Both the position numbers and the translations under genes were made by a program. A DNA stretch of 58,374 bases from the NCBI GenBank assembly GCA_022385805.1, contig MU277690.1, positions 258,799-317,172 on the forward strand, written 5' to 3'. The notes below the pieces were generated by a model. That model saw only the letters and a list, made by a program, of their open reading frames with translations, was not told the DNA's origin and ran no database searches. This stretch comes from Pilatotrama ljubarskyi (taxonomy: Eukaryota; Basidiomycota; Agaricomycetes; Polyporales; Polyporaceae). Below are positions 11,946-22,078 of this stretch, one piece after another. Within the stretch, counting starts at the first letter, position 1. Each line of letters starts with the position of its first letter.

Positions 11946-12870
11946 ATCCCCAGAAGTGCCATATGATATCGTTCTTTGTCGCGCGTAGAGGCACACATAT
12001 CAATGTACGATTGGCTGTCGCGCACCCCATGGTGAACTGCAAGATGCGACTGCTACGGATGGAGCAAGGCTGCGCATCACTCTCAAACTACGCAGGGTCG
12101 GTATTACTGGCGTCGAGAGCATATATGAGACCCGTTGCTGACATCGGCCTGATACCTGGCACCTCCCTGATCAAAGAAACCCCCTCCCTTGTCTTGATCC
12201 CCGGCAGGACCCACCGCAACTTCGCGTGTGCACATTTCGCGACTGCCTCCTTCAGGTTCTGCCCAGGCTTCGCCAATGTGAAGCAAGCTCGCATCTCCTA
12301 TAGGAGCAGCCGCTCGAAATCGAGCACCATCGTGAAGCGGACAACGTCCACCGCCCCGCAAGTCTGCCGTTTCTGCTGATATGAGCCGGGGGTACGCGGT
12401 CATCTGCTCCTCGCCCCTATGGGAAGCGTGGGCAGCCCGATTTGGATGACGATGCACCAAACCTCAGCCTCGTCCCCATCTCGCGCCCTCGCGCCTTCTC
12501 ATCGCCTTTCCCGGTGGCAGGCGCTATATGAGTTGCGACGGGACTGGTGTGATGGCGCGGGTCAAAACGAGGACGGCGAGACAAGGACTCAGGCTGAGCG
12601 CGCGACGTGGGAGAGAAGCAGCAAGAGCGCCGAGACGCGCGTTGACTCCGCGGGGCATACATGACGTGGGCGAGATAGCTATATACGAATGGCCATGACA
12701 GAATGATTGAGTGTAGTACAAAACGAGAGAATCGAGACTGGGCGTAGTGGAGAGGACGACACACAAGACGCTGGGCATGAGATTCGTGCTTGGCGCTCGC
12801 GCCGTACCACTATCTCCTGCTCAAGGGAGAGCGCGAGAGGTACGACCGCGCGATTCCAGCCAGATGGCTC
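11946..12870. other. No clear gene; probably includes the chromovirus LTR
   Basis: At 12100-12300 the minus strand has a short coding-like run (KLRWVLPGIKTREGVSL) that I cannot place. Around 12660-12720 the minus strand carries CGTATATAGCTATC, a TATA-like box. Together with its position just beyond the pol 3' end this suggests the LTR of the minus-strand chromovirus, but no second LTR is available to define its ends. Confidence 0.35.
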
Positions 12871-14200
12871 TCACGGATCGTACTTCGCGGCCGGGCGTGA
12901 CACGCGACCTGAACGAGTCGTGGTCTGCGTCGGCGGCGTGTACTCCGCGCGAAGGTTTTCATGCGGAGGTACAGGCGAGGGCGTGCGGCGCTGGCTAGGC
13001 GCGACGAGCGAGGGACTCGGAGGGAGGCGGATGACGAGGGGGGAAAGGGCGCGGTCTTCTTCGGCAGGAGCGGACGAGGGCGCGAGGTCTTCTTCGGCTA
13101 GGGCAGAGGAGGGCGCGAGGTCTTCTTCGGCAACCTGGGAGGACGAGGCAGAGGGAGCATTCTGGGCGGAAGCGGAAGAATTGGAGTCAGTAGAACGAAC
13201 GGAGGGGGTGTGCCATAACAGGGAACGTGGAGGACGAGGAGCGCGAGGATGACGGTGGTGCCAATGCTCGAGGAGCTCGTTGACGCCGGGAGTAGAGGGG
13301 AGGTCGGTAATGGGAGTCCAGGAGTCTTCTTCGGCAGATAGTCCTTTCCCAATGGATGAGATACTCGAAACGACGGCTGGTACGACGACAATCGAGGATG
13401 GATTGGGGTTCAGAAGGGGGCAATTCTTCAGATAAGTCGAAGGGGATGGGATCGGGTACGGGATGGAGAGCAGGATGGGAGTGGTAGGATTCAAGGAGGG
13501 AGACGTGGAAAACGGGGTGGAGACGGGAGAGGTAGGCGGGGAGACGGAGATGGTAGATTGCAATGTCGGAGAGCTTGGCGTCGACAGGGAAGGGACCGAG
13601 GCGTCGGTGATCGAGCTTGTCAGAGGGACGCGTCGTCTTGATATGGCGACGAAGCAACCATACGAGGTCGCCTTCTTTGAACTTGGGCGCGTCCTTGACT
13701 CGCTCGTTGTAGTAGCGGGATTGCCGGTGCTGCGACGCAAGGAGCTGGGCGTACAGCTCATTATGGATGCGCGTGAACCGTTGCGCGAGGTCGCCAGCAG
13801 TTGGAACAAGGATAGAGGGAGGAGTGATGAGGGGGTCGAATGTCGGGTTGTACCCGAGGTTCGCGTAGAAGGGAGATTGCTTGGTGGATGCGTTCACGTG
13901 GTTATTGAACGCGAACTCGGCCAACGGAAGGTAGTCGACCCAGTCGTCTTGTTGGGTCGAGACGTAAGCACGAAGGTACGTCTCGAGCGACTATTTCGTA
14001 CGCTCCGTTAGACCGTCGGTCTGTGGATGGTAAGCCGTCGAAAACTTGAGTTTTGTGTGCAAAAGACTGGTCAGTGCATTCCAGAACTTAGAGACAAAAA
14101 TCGAACCGTGGTCCGAGACGATCGTCTCGGGCATCCCATGAGATAACCCCTGCACCACCGCTGTCTCCCGCACTTCGTTGTGCATCGCATACCTCGAGAT
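12871..14200 (-). pseudogene. Chromodomain Ty3/gypsy element, pol 3' part
   Basis: The minus strand encodes the second half of the integrase core (ETIVSDHGSIFVSKFWNAL, then STAYHPQTDGLTERT at about 14185-13995), and then MAEFAFNNHVNASTKQSPFY. Next come the GPY/F region (FKEGDLVWLLRRHIKTTRPS, HRRLGPFPVD, LSRLHPVFHVSLLE) and a chromodomain (FEYLIHWE, then AEEDSWTPITDLP and NELLEHWHHRH in another frame). The first integrase Asp and everything upstream (gag to RNase H) are missing beyond about 14200. Frameshifts occur near 13990 and between 13330 and 13380. The chromodomain would target heterochromatin in a live element. The tail holds a short tandem repeat at 13047-13143. Confidence 0.9.
13047..13143 (-). 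repeat. About 33-bp tandem repeat encoding AEEDLAPSSA units
   Basis: Three imperfect units of 30-33 bp. On the minus strand they encode repeated (L/P)AEED(L/R)APSSA blocks in the tail of the chromovirus Pol frame. Confidence 0.85.
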
Positions 14201-14913
14201 TGCTTCGACATTGGATGTCCGTGCAGGATATCAATCTCGGCAAGATGGTATGCTCTCAGGTGCACCTTTGCATGGTCACGCAGTTGAGGCGTGGCAGGAG
14301 GGCCCTTGATTTACAAGTCGACGCGTCAAATGCCTGTGTTAAGGCCTTCAGCTTTAAGAACTGTGAAGTAGAAGTCGACTCGCGATTAGGCTTCGCAACA
14401 GTGTACTTGGGCAGCAGCACAGTGGGGATGGCAAGCGATCTTGATCACAGTGAGTACCACAGACCGGAAGGGTGTGTCATGGACGTCGTCGGGTAATAAC
14501 TTCGAACGACTTATGGGAGCTCAGGAGCGGCGGGACGAAGAGGGTCTCTGGTGGGAGCTGCGAGGGGAGTTCGAGTTCCTGCAGCGGATGAGCGCCCCGC
14601 GTGTAGATGCATAGCAGGACGGTATAACCTGCAGACGGCGACAGACACGACCAGGGCGCGAACCTGGGGAGTGCACGAGGCCCCTCGATGTAGGCAACAT
14701 TGGCTGAGATCGAGAACGACTCGCAAACCATCGTACACTAGCACCAACCAGCCGCACCTGTACTACGTACGCGCGGGATACAATGCTTGAATTAGATTTT
14801 GATAGACGAAGAGGATTTCGCCGTGAAGTGATGCAGGAAGCTAGCTCGTGCTAGTCGACCAGGAGGTGCTGCCCGTCAATCATACCTCCGCACTTCCTGA
14901 ATGGGCGGTCGAT
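14201..14913. other. No supportable gene
   Basis: Between the truncated end of the chromovirus and the 3' end of the JmjC gene. Only short conflicting frames. A small direct repeat CCTTTGGTCA occurs twice at about 14958-14980, inside or just at the JmjC 3' exon. Confidence 0.4.
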
Positions 14914-17430
14914 TTATCTATGCACGGGCATGCCACAGGTACGATCAAGGACCTCCGGACCTTTGGTCAACCTTTGGTCAGCGAAAAGTACTCTCCTCGT
15001 GAAAAACACTTGGAATGCATCCTCATCCAGGCCCTGCATTTCTGGCCATAGCGTTCTCGGCACCCAAAAAGGATGATGACGCTGTTCTCTATTAACGCGT
15101 CAGGACGAAAGTGCGTTGGATCGGAAACGACGAAGTGGCACTCACACGTGGCTCAGTACGCCGTCCAATTTGTCGAACGTCCGCTTCGAATCGGAACATG
15201 CTGGATGAGGGCAACGGTACCTGTGCATTTGAAACTCAGTCGAGTCCTCTCCAGAGCGGCGTAACTTCGTCCTTCTGGCTTGATCATCGCGAGCACTCTG
15301 ACTCTGACGTTTTCTGAGGCGTTTGCGTTGTAGTCGGGAAGGAGCACAGTCGGAGGTGTTGGGGACGATGTTCGCCATGTTGGCCAATTGAGCGTGGATC
15401 GAATGCCATGCATGCCAGAGTGTGGCTTCGAGCTGTAGGATGTCCTCCTTGCGCTCCTGATGCAAGGCCTCTCTAACTTTCATGCTCTGGGTTACCGCGT
15501 CGACGCTGACAAAGTCGGATGCAATCTTGATGCATGGTAGGAGATTGCTGACCTGTAATAAACCATGAAGTGAGCAAATCCGCGTACAGACAGGCGTTGT
15601 GGCTTACCTGATGCGGGCATCCAGCAGGTATGAAAATCGCCTCGCCTCGATGCTGTTCGATGACGAAAGGGCGCACGCCTTGCTCGGCAAGCTCCTCCAG
15701 CATGGCGGTGGTCAGGTACGCGCCAATACGGGATCCTTGTCTATCGGGGACCCTGTCACTGATCTCAGGTACCCACGCAACTTATCGACATCGCTTGCGA
15801 GGAAGATGTGCCATAGAGCGCCTGCTTTCCGAGAGTCTTCTGAGGCAGTGTACATGAGGATATTCACTGCGTTTGTGACATCCAGATGCAGTGCTGTCGA
15901 GCCAACCTCGTCAAGATCGCGAGTCGCGATGTACATCTTCGGCCCTGTCGGAGTGTTCAGGTGCTATACCAAGAGTTCGAGAGTTCGATTACCTAAATCC
16001 GGTTTGAATGATTGACGTGAGGACGAGGAAAGAGGAAAGTGTGCTGCTAGATTATGAAAGCCGTCGAGGCGAGTATGCGACGCCATAGGAACTGCATCCA
16101 TGAACGCATAGAAGTGATCTGGAAATTCACTCGCCAAAGCGGTAGAAGACGGCCAGTCCTGTGGTCATTACAGGACTCTGAGCTCGAGCGGGTGATTAGC
16201 GTGTGATTCACATACCTTAAGCTTGATCGTCCCTCCCCTCTCGAGGTCACTACGGAGAAAATCCTGGAAGAACTGTGCAACCGTGCGGCGACTTGGCGCA
16301 GACTCCCGAGAATCTAATACCTGGACCTTCCCTCCAAGATCAGTCAAGATCATTTCGCACAACCGTGAGGACTACCAACCCTTTGAGAGCCATGGGTCAG
16401 CATGAAACGGCGAGGAGACCAGTCCCCCTGCAACGGCTTATCTCCAAGGGAGACGACCAGGGGGACACCGTTCGCAATCAGAGCGTAATATGCACGATCC
16501 TGGCCGGGCGTGATCTTCGGAGTGCTTCGCATGCTCCTCGCGAGGAGCAACATCTTCTGGGAGGCTTGTGTGTGAGGGATCGGCTGTTGACCGTTGCTAT
16601 TCGTCATCACCGTTTGAACTTCGGCCAAGATGTCAGCCAACTGGCCGGGTTCCAAACGTGAAATCGGCAAAAATCGGTGCTGAGCGCACCAATGAGTGTA
16701 CGCGGTAGAGGAAGAAGGCGCTGCGACAGACCTCTGAACCGTGTACGCATTCGAGGCTGAATCTCGTGTCCTCCGACCAACACTGCGTGCAGATCTCAAA
16801 ACCACACGATTCACATAGGAATGAGCTCGAGAAAATAGACGTGACGCAGTGATCTACCCGTTGATTAGACTACCATCGACAAAGATGACACGCGGACAAG
16901 TAATCTCGCGCGTCGCGAAATGGTATGAACCCACCACAGGTGACCCTATGAGTCGTTTCGAACGGCCTGTACCTCGCCCCAGTTCTCGTTGCGTGCTTGT
17001 GCATATCGACTAAAGTAGGATAGAATGCGTAGGCCAGCTTGACCTTGCAAGGGTGTGTTAGCGGTCGCAAGACTCGGAGCACTACATGCCGGAAATCACC
17101 TGTAGTTCCTGTACAGAGACGAGATCGGGAGCTGTGTGAAAGACAGAAGGGTACTCGAACGGCCCAGCGGAGGATTTCTCAGACGAGACTGAGCATAGCT
17201 CGTCCCGTATGAAACCGTTCTCCAGCCATAGAGTACGGACACCTAGGAACATGCTCAGTATAGCACGGAGACTCTGGAGAAGCAAGAAAGATGCGCGACC
17301 TTGGAATCGACAGCAATCTCCCTTCTTTCCCGCGGAGCATACAAAGCAGTGCCGCAAGGGTACGCTGATCCTCTTGCCACATATGGTTAATTTGCGCGAA
17401 GAACACGGGTGTTGCTGTAGTCCTGTCCAA
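14914..17430 (-). CDS. JmjC-domain protein (KDM3/JHDM2-like), one frameshift
   Basis: Predicted Fe(II)/2-oxoglutarate-dependent demethylase of nuclear chromatin, by family. An N-terminal Cys motif (HCFVCSAGKKGDCCRFQG, about 17355-17300) splices to VRTLWLENGF. Further on, GVPLVVSLGDKP leads into TVAQFFQDFLRSDLERGGTI, then DWPSSTALASEFPDHFYAFM. The JmjC core follows: GSTALHLDVTNAVNI with the HxD iron ligands, and FVIEQHRGEAIFIPAGCPHQV with the second His. The C-terminus has CPHPAC...HVEQRH, a possible Cys2His2 finger, and stops at TAA 14914. Introns that keep frame lie at 15089-15145, 15553-15607, 15945-15992 and 16159-16215. Between about 15704 and 15740 the frame shifts (DKDPVLA must join AYLTTAMLEEL) and no intron explains it, so the gene is either broken or contains a sequencing error. 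The 5' exons above 16814 are approximate. Confidence 0.75.
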
Positions 17431-17791
17431 ACTTCAGTAACGGGGGCAGTATGAAGCTCAATGACTCATACCGCCTAGGCTATCCATCCTACCGAAGTTG
17501 CTCGGAGACGGTGAAGGTTTCTTCACGGTCAGTCGAAGCGCCTGCGACTCAAACGGCTGTCGATGACACCAGCTGTAGAATTGAAGCTCCGCGGAAGCTC
17601 CGCTGGGATTGCCACCGCGTCAGCGCCCGCACCACATCCGGGCGCTTGTGAACTCAGCTGTGTCTAAAGATGTGATATTTCAACGTTTCAACGTTCACGT
17701 TCAACGTTCAACACGCGGCGGCAGGCCCATCCATGCTCGTTACACTGCAGTCGCCGTAATTGCGTACTCTCACTCAGCTACTGCCCATCAT
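17431..17791. other. Intergenic
   Basis: No gene recognised. Short word repeats occur (GAAGCTCCGCG twice near 17580, AACGTTCA several times near 17685-17710). Confidence 0.4.
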
Positions 17792-18270
17792 AATGTCGGA
17801 CAGCCCGCCTCTCTCCCTACAACAGCCCCTCGTTGCCGAGGGGACTCAACGCGGGCTCAAGCTGCTGACCCTCCCCGCAACGCCGCCCTCGAAAGGGAAA
17901 GGCAAAGCGGTCCTGCGCGCGAACATGACGCCTCGCCAGAGCACACTGCGGATATAGTTTAACCCATGAATGACTAGTCGCAAAGCTCCGCTGCTCCTAC
18001 CTAGCCAGCTGAAGAAGACGACCTCTACGCCGATCCGTTACATCCTGCCCCGTCTACTCGCCGCAGCCTCCGTGGGCAGACATCCGCCTTGCCGCGTCTA
18101 CCTCCTCCACTAAGCGCAAGCGCGGAGAGGATGCCCAGCCTAAGGATGCCCGTCGAGCCCCGGCTCGCGCTCAACAATGATCGATGATCCGCCCGCGAAC
18201 TCTGCACGCAGGACGCAAGACGGCGGCAAGGCCACCGTCGCCTCCCTTACGGATAACCTTACTGTCTTCC

Positions 18271-18333
18271 AGGATCAGCTTACCGTTGTGCTTGCACTTC
18301 GCGACGTCTGCCTAGGGGAGACTAGGATCAGCT
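18271..18333. mobile_element. 43-bp insertion flanked by 10-bp direct repeat
   Basis: AGGATCAGCT occurs at 18271-18280 and again at 18324-18333. Between them lie 43 bp (18281-18323). Deleting 53 bp (insert plus one repeat) restores an uninterrupted reading frame in the surrounding gag-like sequence for well over 80 codons, so the insertion is secondary. The shared sequence 18283-18325 is identical to 5778-5820. No terminal inverted repeats are visible. Confidence 0.8.
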
Positions 18334-18582
18334 GCTAGCGCACACTCGCTCAGTTGAAGCCGATCGGGCGGCTATTGGAGTTCAACGACGAGCGATTGTT
18401 GCGCGGCCAACTCCCTGCATACGTACTGAGTCTAGTGCTCACACCGCGCGGCTCGAAGGCAGCCAACGCGCGCTACTCGATCAGGATGAAAGCCGCCTCA
18501 TCGAGATGTCACAAGTGGTCGAGAACAGCGTACAGGCGATCAACGCGCCTCTTTGCCGGTAAAGCACCACGGCTGCCTCGCA

Positions 18583-18626
18583 CCCCACCTACGTTGCCAC
18601 CGCTCCCCACCTACGTTGCCACCGCT
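18583..18626. repeat. 22-bp tandem duplication
   Basis: The unit CCCCACCTACGTTGCCACCG plus CT occurs twice in tandem, at the end of the gag-like relic. Confidence 0.85.
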
Positions 18627-18680
18627 CCCCTCACCGCACCTGTTCGCGTCGGAGGCCGGTGTCACCGCGGGTGATCTCAA

Positions 18681-20660
18681 GGACGGTTTTGTCCCTCGGT
18701 TGAACCCTCCGCCTCTCCCCGAGTCACCCGATCGCCTCACACCCCTGGGTGCCCTCGAGAAGTCCTCGTCAACTCGCTTCCCTCCGCGACAATGGATGAC
18801 ACGCCCACGTCGTCCCGAACTCCGCCCTTCTCGCCCGGCGAGCTTGTCTCTGTGGAAGCGCGCCTTGTCGCGTCTGAGGGCGGTGTCAAGGCGAGAGTCC
18901 GGCTGGCGTCAGCTACCGCAACGTCCTCGCTATCCCCAACGACGACCTCTGTTGCATCTTCCAGGTCCGTATTTCCGTGTCTCCTGCCTCTTCGCATATG
19001 CGCTGACACTGCGAGTCTGAGGTTGATGCCAGGCTCGCATAAACACAATTGCCTGTCCATCAGACTGGTCCACGGTGGCGCTCGCCTCGGTCCTAGAGAT
19101 GGGCAAGGATCCTTCTGCCGCCTCGGACTACCCCAATATTGGGCTGGAGAGCTGCCTACTCAACCGCTCACGCTCCTTGTTGACCGTCGCATGCGCGAAT
19201 GGGTAGACCATACCGAACGAATACCACGGCTCCAGAATGGCTCCTGCGCCGGGTGTCGCATCGAGAACAACGTCTTCGCACTGCGTACCGCTATTGACCA
19301 AGCAAGCGCACACGAACGCACCCTCTGAGTCGCACTCATTGATCTCACAAATGCCTTCCCGTCCGTCGACCAGCACGTGCTGTGGGCCAAGTGACATACG
19401 GTACGTATTCATCCTAGTCCGTCCGCACACACCTCATTCATACTCGCTTTGAGCCCCTTCGACCGTGCTTTCGCTTCATTGGATAGCCGAATCTCGTCCA
19501 TGGCGTCCACTCCAAGTTGTACGTCCGCCTCCTACTCGCCCTTTCCCTAAAGATGACGTCAGCGGAGCAAGGCTGCTCTCTCGGCGCTCGGTTCACATCC
19601 ATCAGAAAGACACCGTCCATGCCTGTGTCTTGAGGGCGAGATGTTTCTCAGCTGGCTTTTGCTTACCGGCGCGTTTCGTAAACCACTCAAGTGCTTCGAT
19701 CCAAGCGACCCTGTGCGTGAGCTTGCCTGCAGATTCCTGCCCTCCGTCTCGACGCTGCTCAGGGCGTCCTGTCCATCTGCGCTCCTTGTGTTCGCGCAGT
19801 TCCTCACTCGGTCATCCCGGCTATTGCGCATATGGTTGCTTGATCGGCGCGTATGCGCCTCAATGCAGTGGAGAATCTCATCTACGTCGAACAACAGCTT
19901 CCTCGCACGCAGTCTTGTGTCGCTTGATTCAATTTCGGCAACGCTTTCTTGTGGCCAAGGTCATCGTCCTCGGTCAGCCTGTTGACGTCCTACTCCCGCC
20001 TCCGCTTGCAGATATGCCAGCCCAGTATCGAGTTGCCATTCTCATTGTTGGTTCCGCCAATCCCCCACGTGGATTTGCGTCGCCTTCACCTTGCTATCCG
20101 TCACAATGTCGTGCTTCGTCCCCTCCAGTTGGCTGCCACTATGCATCCATTCCGGCAATCTTGACTTCAATGACTCCCTATACAACTTAGGTGATTATCC
20201 GTGTATGAACCGCCTGCGGGCAAGGCATGATTCTCCGTGCTGCGCTCTCATCCTCGTGTGACGCCGCCCTCCCTGTATTTCATACCGCCGATCCCGCCAT
20301 GTGCACTCTCACGAGGTCTGGAACTCGTCGACATGACTTAGGACGCAAAGGTCGTTACAGCTATCCGCTATCTCAGGTCCGGCGTCCGTGCTCTCGCTTT
20401 TCGGTTATGAATATTGAATGCATAAGAAACGGCCTGGAGTAAGCAAACATGAAGTGACAGTGGTATACCGGAAATATCAGTGGTAAAGTCCGAAAGCTCG
20501 CGGACCTGACGAAACCAATTCCTGTGGACTGTACCATGCGTGGGGGCCCCGGAGTTCTACGGCTGCCGGTCATCCTGACCTAAAGATGTGATGATCGTTC
20601 CTCATACAGAGAGCTTCACCATAGTGATCGACTTGGATGACGATCATCGCAGATCGGTTC
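18681..20660. other. Unassigned, likely eroded retroelement sequence
   Basis: High GC3-like composition and scattered short coding-like runs on the plus strand (for example around 18790-18965), but stops interrupt every frame and no domain can be named. It may continue the gag-like relic upstream. Confidence 0.3.
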
Positions 20661-20663
20661 ACA

Positions 20664-20681
20664 TGTATATAATATATATTG
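20664..20681 (+). promoter_or_regulatory. TATA-like box upstream of the SUN gene
   Basis: GTATATAATATATATTG lies about 65-80 bp upstream of the ATG at 20744. Position and composition fit a core promoter; inferred, not tested. Confidence 0.5.
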
Positions 20682-20743
20682 TCCAGAGGCGACCTTTCCT
20701 ATGAACCCACCGCGCCGCAATATTTTTCTGCTCTACGCTCTCG

Positions 20744-22078
20744 ATGTTGCGCTTCATGCGATTGCTTTTGATGAAGATGGTAGACGACTGGCGTGCAACA
20801 CTATACCACACCGAGGACTTGCTATCGTCCACTCTTGCCTTGCTCCACTCGGTGGCATGGCTATGGATGCAAATTCTTTCCTGCGCTGCTGGAGTTGGCC
20901 TGCTCTGTGCAGCACTGGCTCCCATATTGTCAATCCTCCGTGCAGAGGACGGGTTCATTCAGCATTTCACTGCTCGCGGTATGTCAAGAAGAGGATTCGA
21001 CGGACTTATATTGACCATTATCTCCACTGTAGCGCTCCAGCGAAGTAATGAACAAGTAGGGCTCGCCGAGGCACTGGGCTCGCTGGAAACCAGAATCGAT
21101 GCCTTGGAGAAACAGCTTATCTTGGGCCGCTACTACGACGGCGTGGGCATGTTTGACTACGCAAGCTTGCCCGCGGGAGGCCGCGTCGTGCATGAGTTGA
21201 CTTCTGGGACTCATGCATTTCACAAGTACGCTTGGTACCAGCGATGGCTACCGTGGTCGTCGCCTGCGACGGATGCATACCCCCCAGAGTACGGAATCAC
21301 TCCGGAGACGCAGTACGCTTCCTGCTGGCCCATGAATGGTCGCACTGGCGCTCTCGGGATCTCTCTGTCCACTCCTATCTCCATCGGCTACTTCACTATC
21401 GATCACGTCCCCAGAAACATGACACTTCATCACGACACCGCGCCCAGAACTGGTGAGCTATGGGGCTTACTGGACGACAACGACACAGATCTAGCCACTA
21501 TGACTACACTCACTACGAGCACTCTCTCCGATGTGATGAAAAAAACGGGAAGTGACGCACCTCGAAGTGGGCGATTCACGACATCTCCGTGGGTCCTTCT
21601 GGGCAGCTTCACCTACGACATGCTAGCCGATCGGCCCGACCAAACATTTTGCGTGCCCACGGATGTGATTCGTGCGCTTGGCCCGACCAAAATGGGGACG
21701 GTCATTCTAAGCATCCAGGACAATTGGGGTTCCGAAGACTATACTTGTCTCTACAGGATCCGCGTACATGCCACGTGTGGGTCGAATAGTTTGAAATTCC
21801 TGACTTTCCGTATAACCCACTTTTACAGGAAGTATACATATTCGCGCGCATTCGTACCGATGCCAATGTTGTGTCCAGTGTCCATGGATGACAGGAAAAG
21901 CCAGTGGAGTCGCGACTGTGCGGGAGCCGCTGCTATGGGTACGAGGGTCGTCGATGTTGCAGTACTGGAAGGAGTAATAGACCCACCTATACCGGTTAGT
22001 GCCGGAGTGGTTTCGTGGACGTTTCAAATGCATTGCCGTCTTGGTCAGACTGGAAAGCAGGACGGGTCAGCTGCCTAG
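20744..22078 (+). CDS. SUN-domain protein (Sad1/UNC-84 type)
   Basis: SUN proteins sit in the inner nuclear membrane and bind KASH partners across the perinuclear space. The frame shows a hydrophobic membrane segment (LSCAAGVGLLCAALAPILSIL), a short coiled coil (LAEALGSLETRIDALEKQL) and then a SUN domain. Diagnostic phrases are FDYASLPAGGRVV, CWPMNGRTGALGISLSTPI, YFTIDHVPR, TGELWGLLDDND, LGSFTYDM and NWGSEDYTCLYRIRVHAT. Two probable introns, 20979-21032 and 21775-21828, are both exactly 54 bp, in frame and stop-free; both have an inner CTGAC- or TTGAC-like branch site. Spliced length would be 408 aa. The last about 80 residues look less conserved, so the 3' end may differ. The start is the first ATG of this frame; an overlapping frame opens at 20701. 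Confidence 0.85.
   Translation: MLRFMRLLLMKMVDDWRATLYHTEDLLSSTLALLHSVAWLWMQILSCAAGVGLLCAALAPILSILRAEDGFIQHFTARGMSRRGFDGLILTIISTVALQRSNEQVGLAEALGSLETRIDALEKQLILGRYYDGVGMFDYASLPAGGRVVHELTSGTHAFHKYAWYQRWLPWSSPATDAYPPEYGITPETQYASCWPMNGRTGALGISLSTPISIGYFTIDHVPRNMTLHHDTAPRTGELWGLLDDNDTDLATMTTLTTSTLSDVMKKTGSDAPRSGRFTTSPWVLLGSFTYDMLADRPDQTFCVPTDVIRALGPTKMGTVILSIQDNWGSEDYTCLYRIRVHATCGSNSLKFLTFRITHFYRKYTYSRAFVPMPMLCPVSMDDRKSQWSRDCAGAAAMGTRVVDVAVLEGVIDPPIPVSAGVVSWTFQMHCRLGQTGKQDGSAA

Larger units (their letters stand above)
17792..18680 (+). pseudogene. gag-like retroelement relic
   Basis: An ATG at 17792 opens MSDSPPLSLQQPLVAEG, then LKLLTLPATPPSKGKGKA. Stops and frameshifts follow (first stop near 17956), with KRKRGEDAQPKDARRA near 18110. 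From about 18178 a coiled-coil-like frame runs through LTVFQDQL, then RLEGSQRALLDQDESRL and EMSQVVENSVQAINAPL to about 18560. It stays open only if the 53-bp insertion at 18281-18333 is removed. The basic and Pro-rich start plus a coiled-coil middle fit a gag protein of a gypsy element, and another gag is nearby at 23.7 kb. No zinc knuckle was seen here, so the assignment is moderate. Confidence 0.5.

Noticed and set aside
12871..13252. Arg/Glu/Gly-rich plus-strand frame as a gene
   Set aside because: It is the antisense of the chromovirus Pol tail and has the low-complexity look of a shadow frame.
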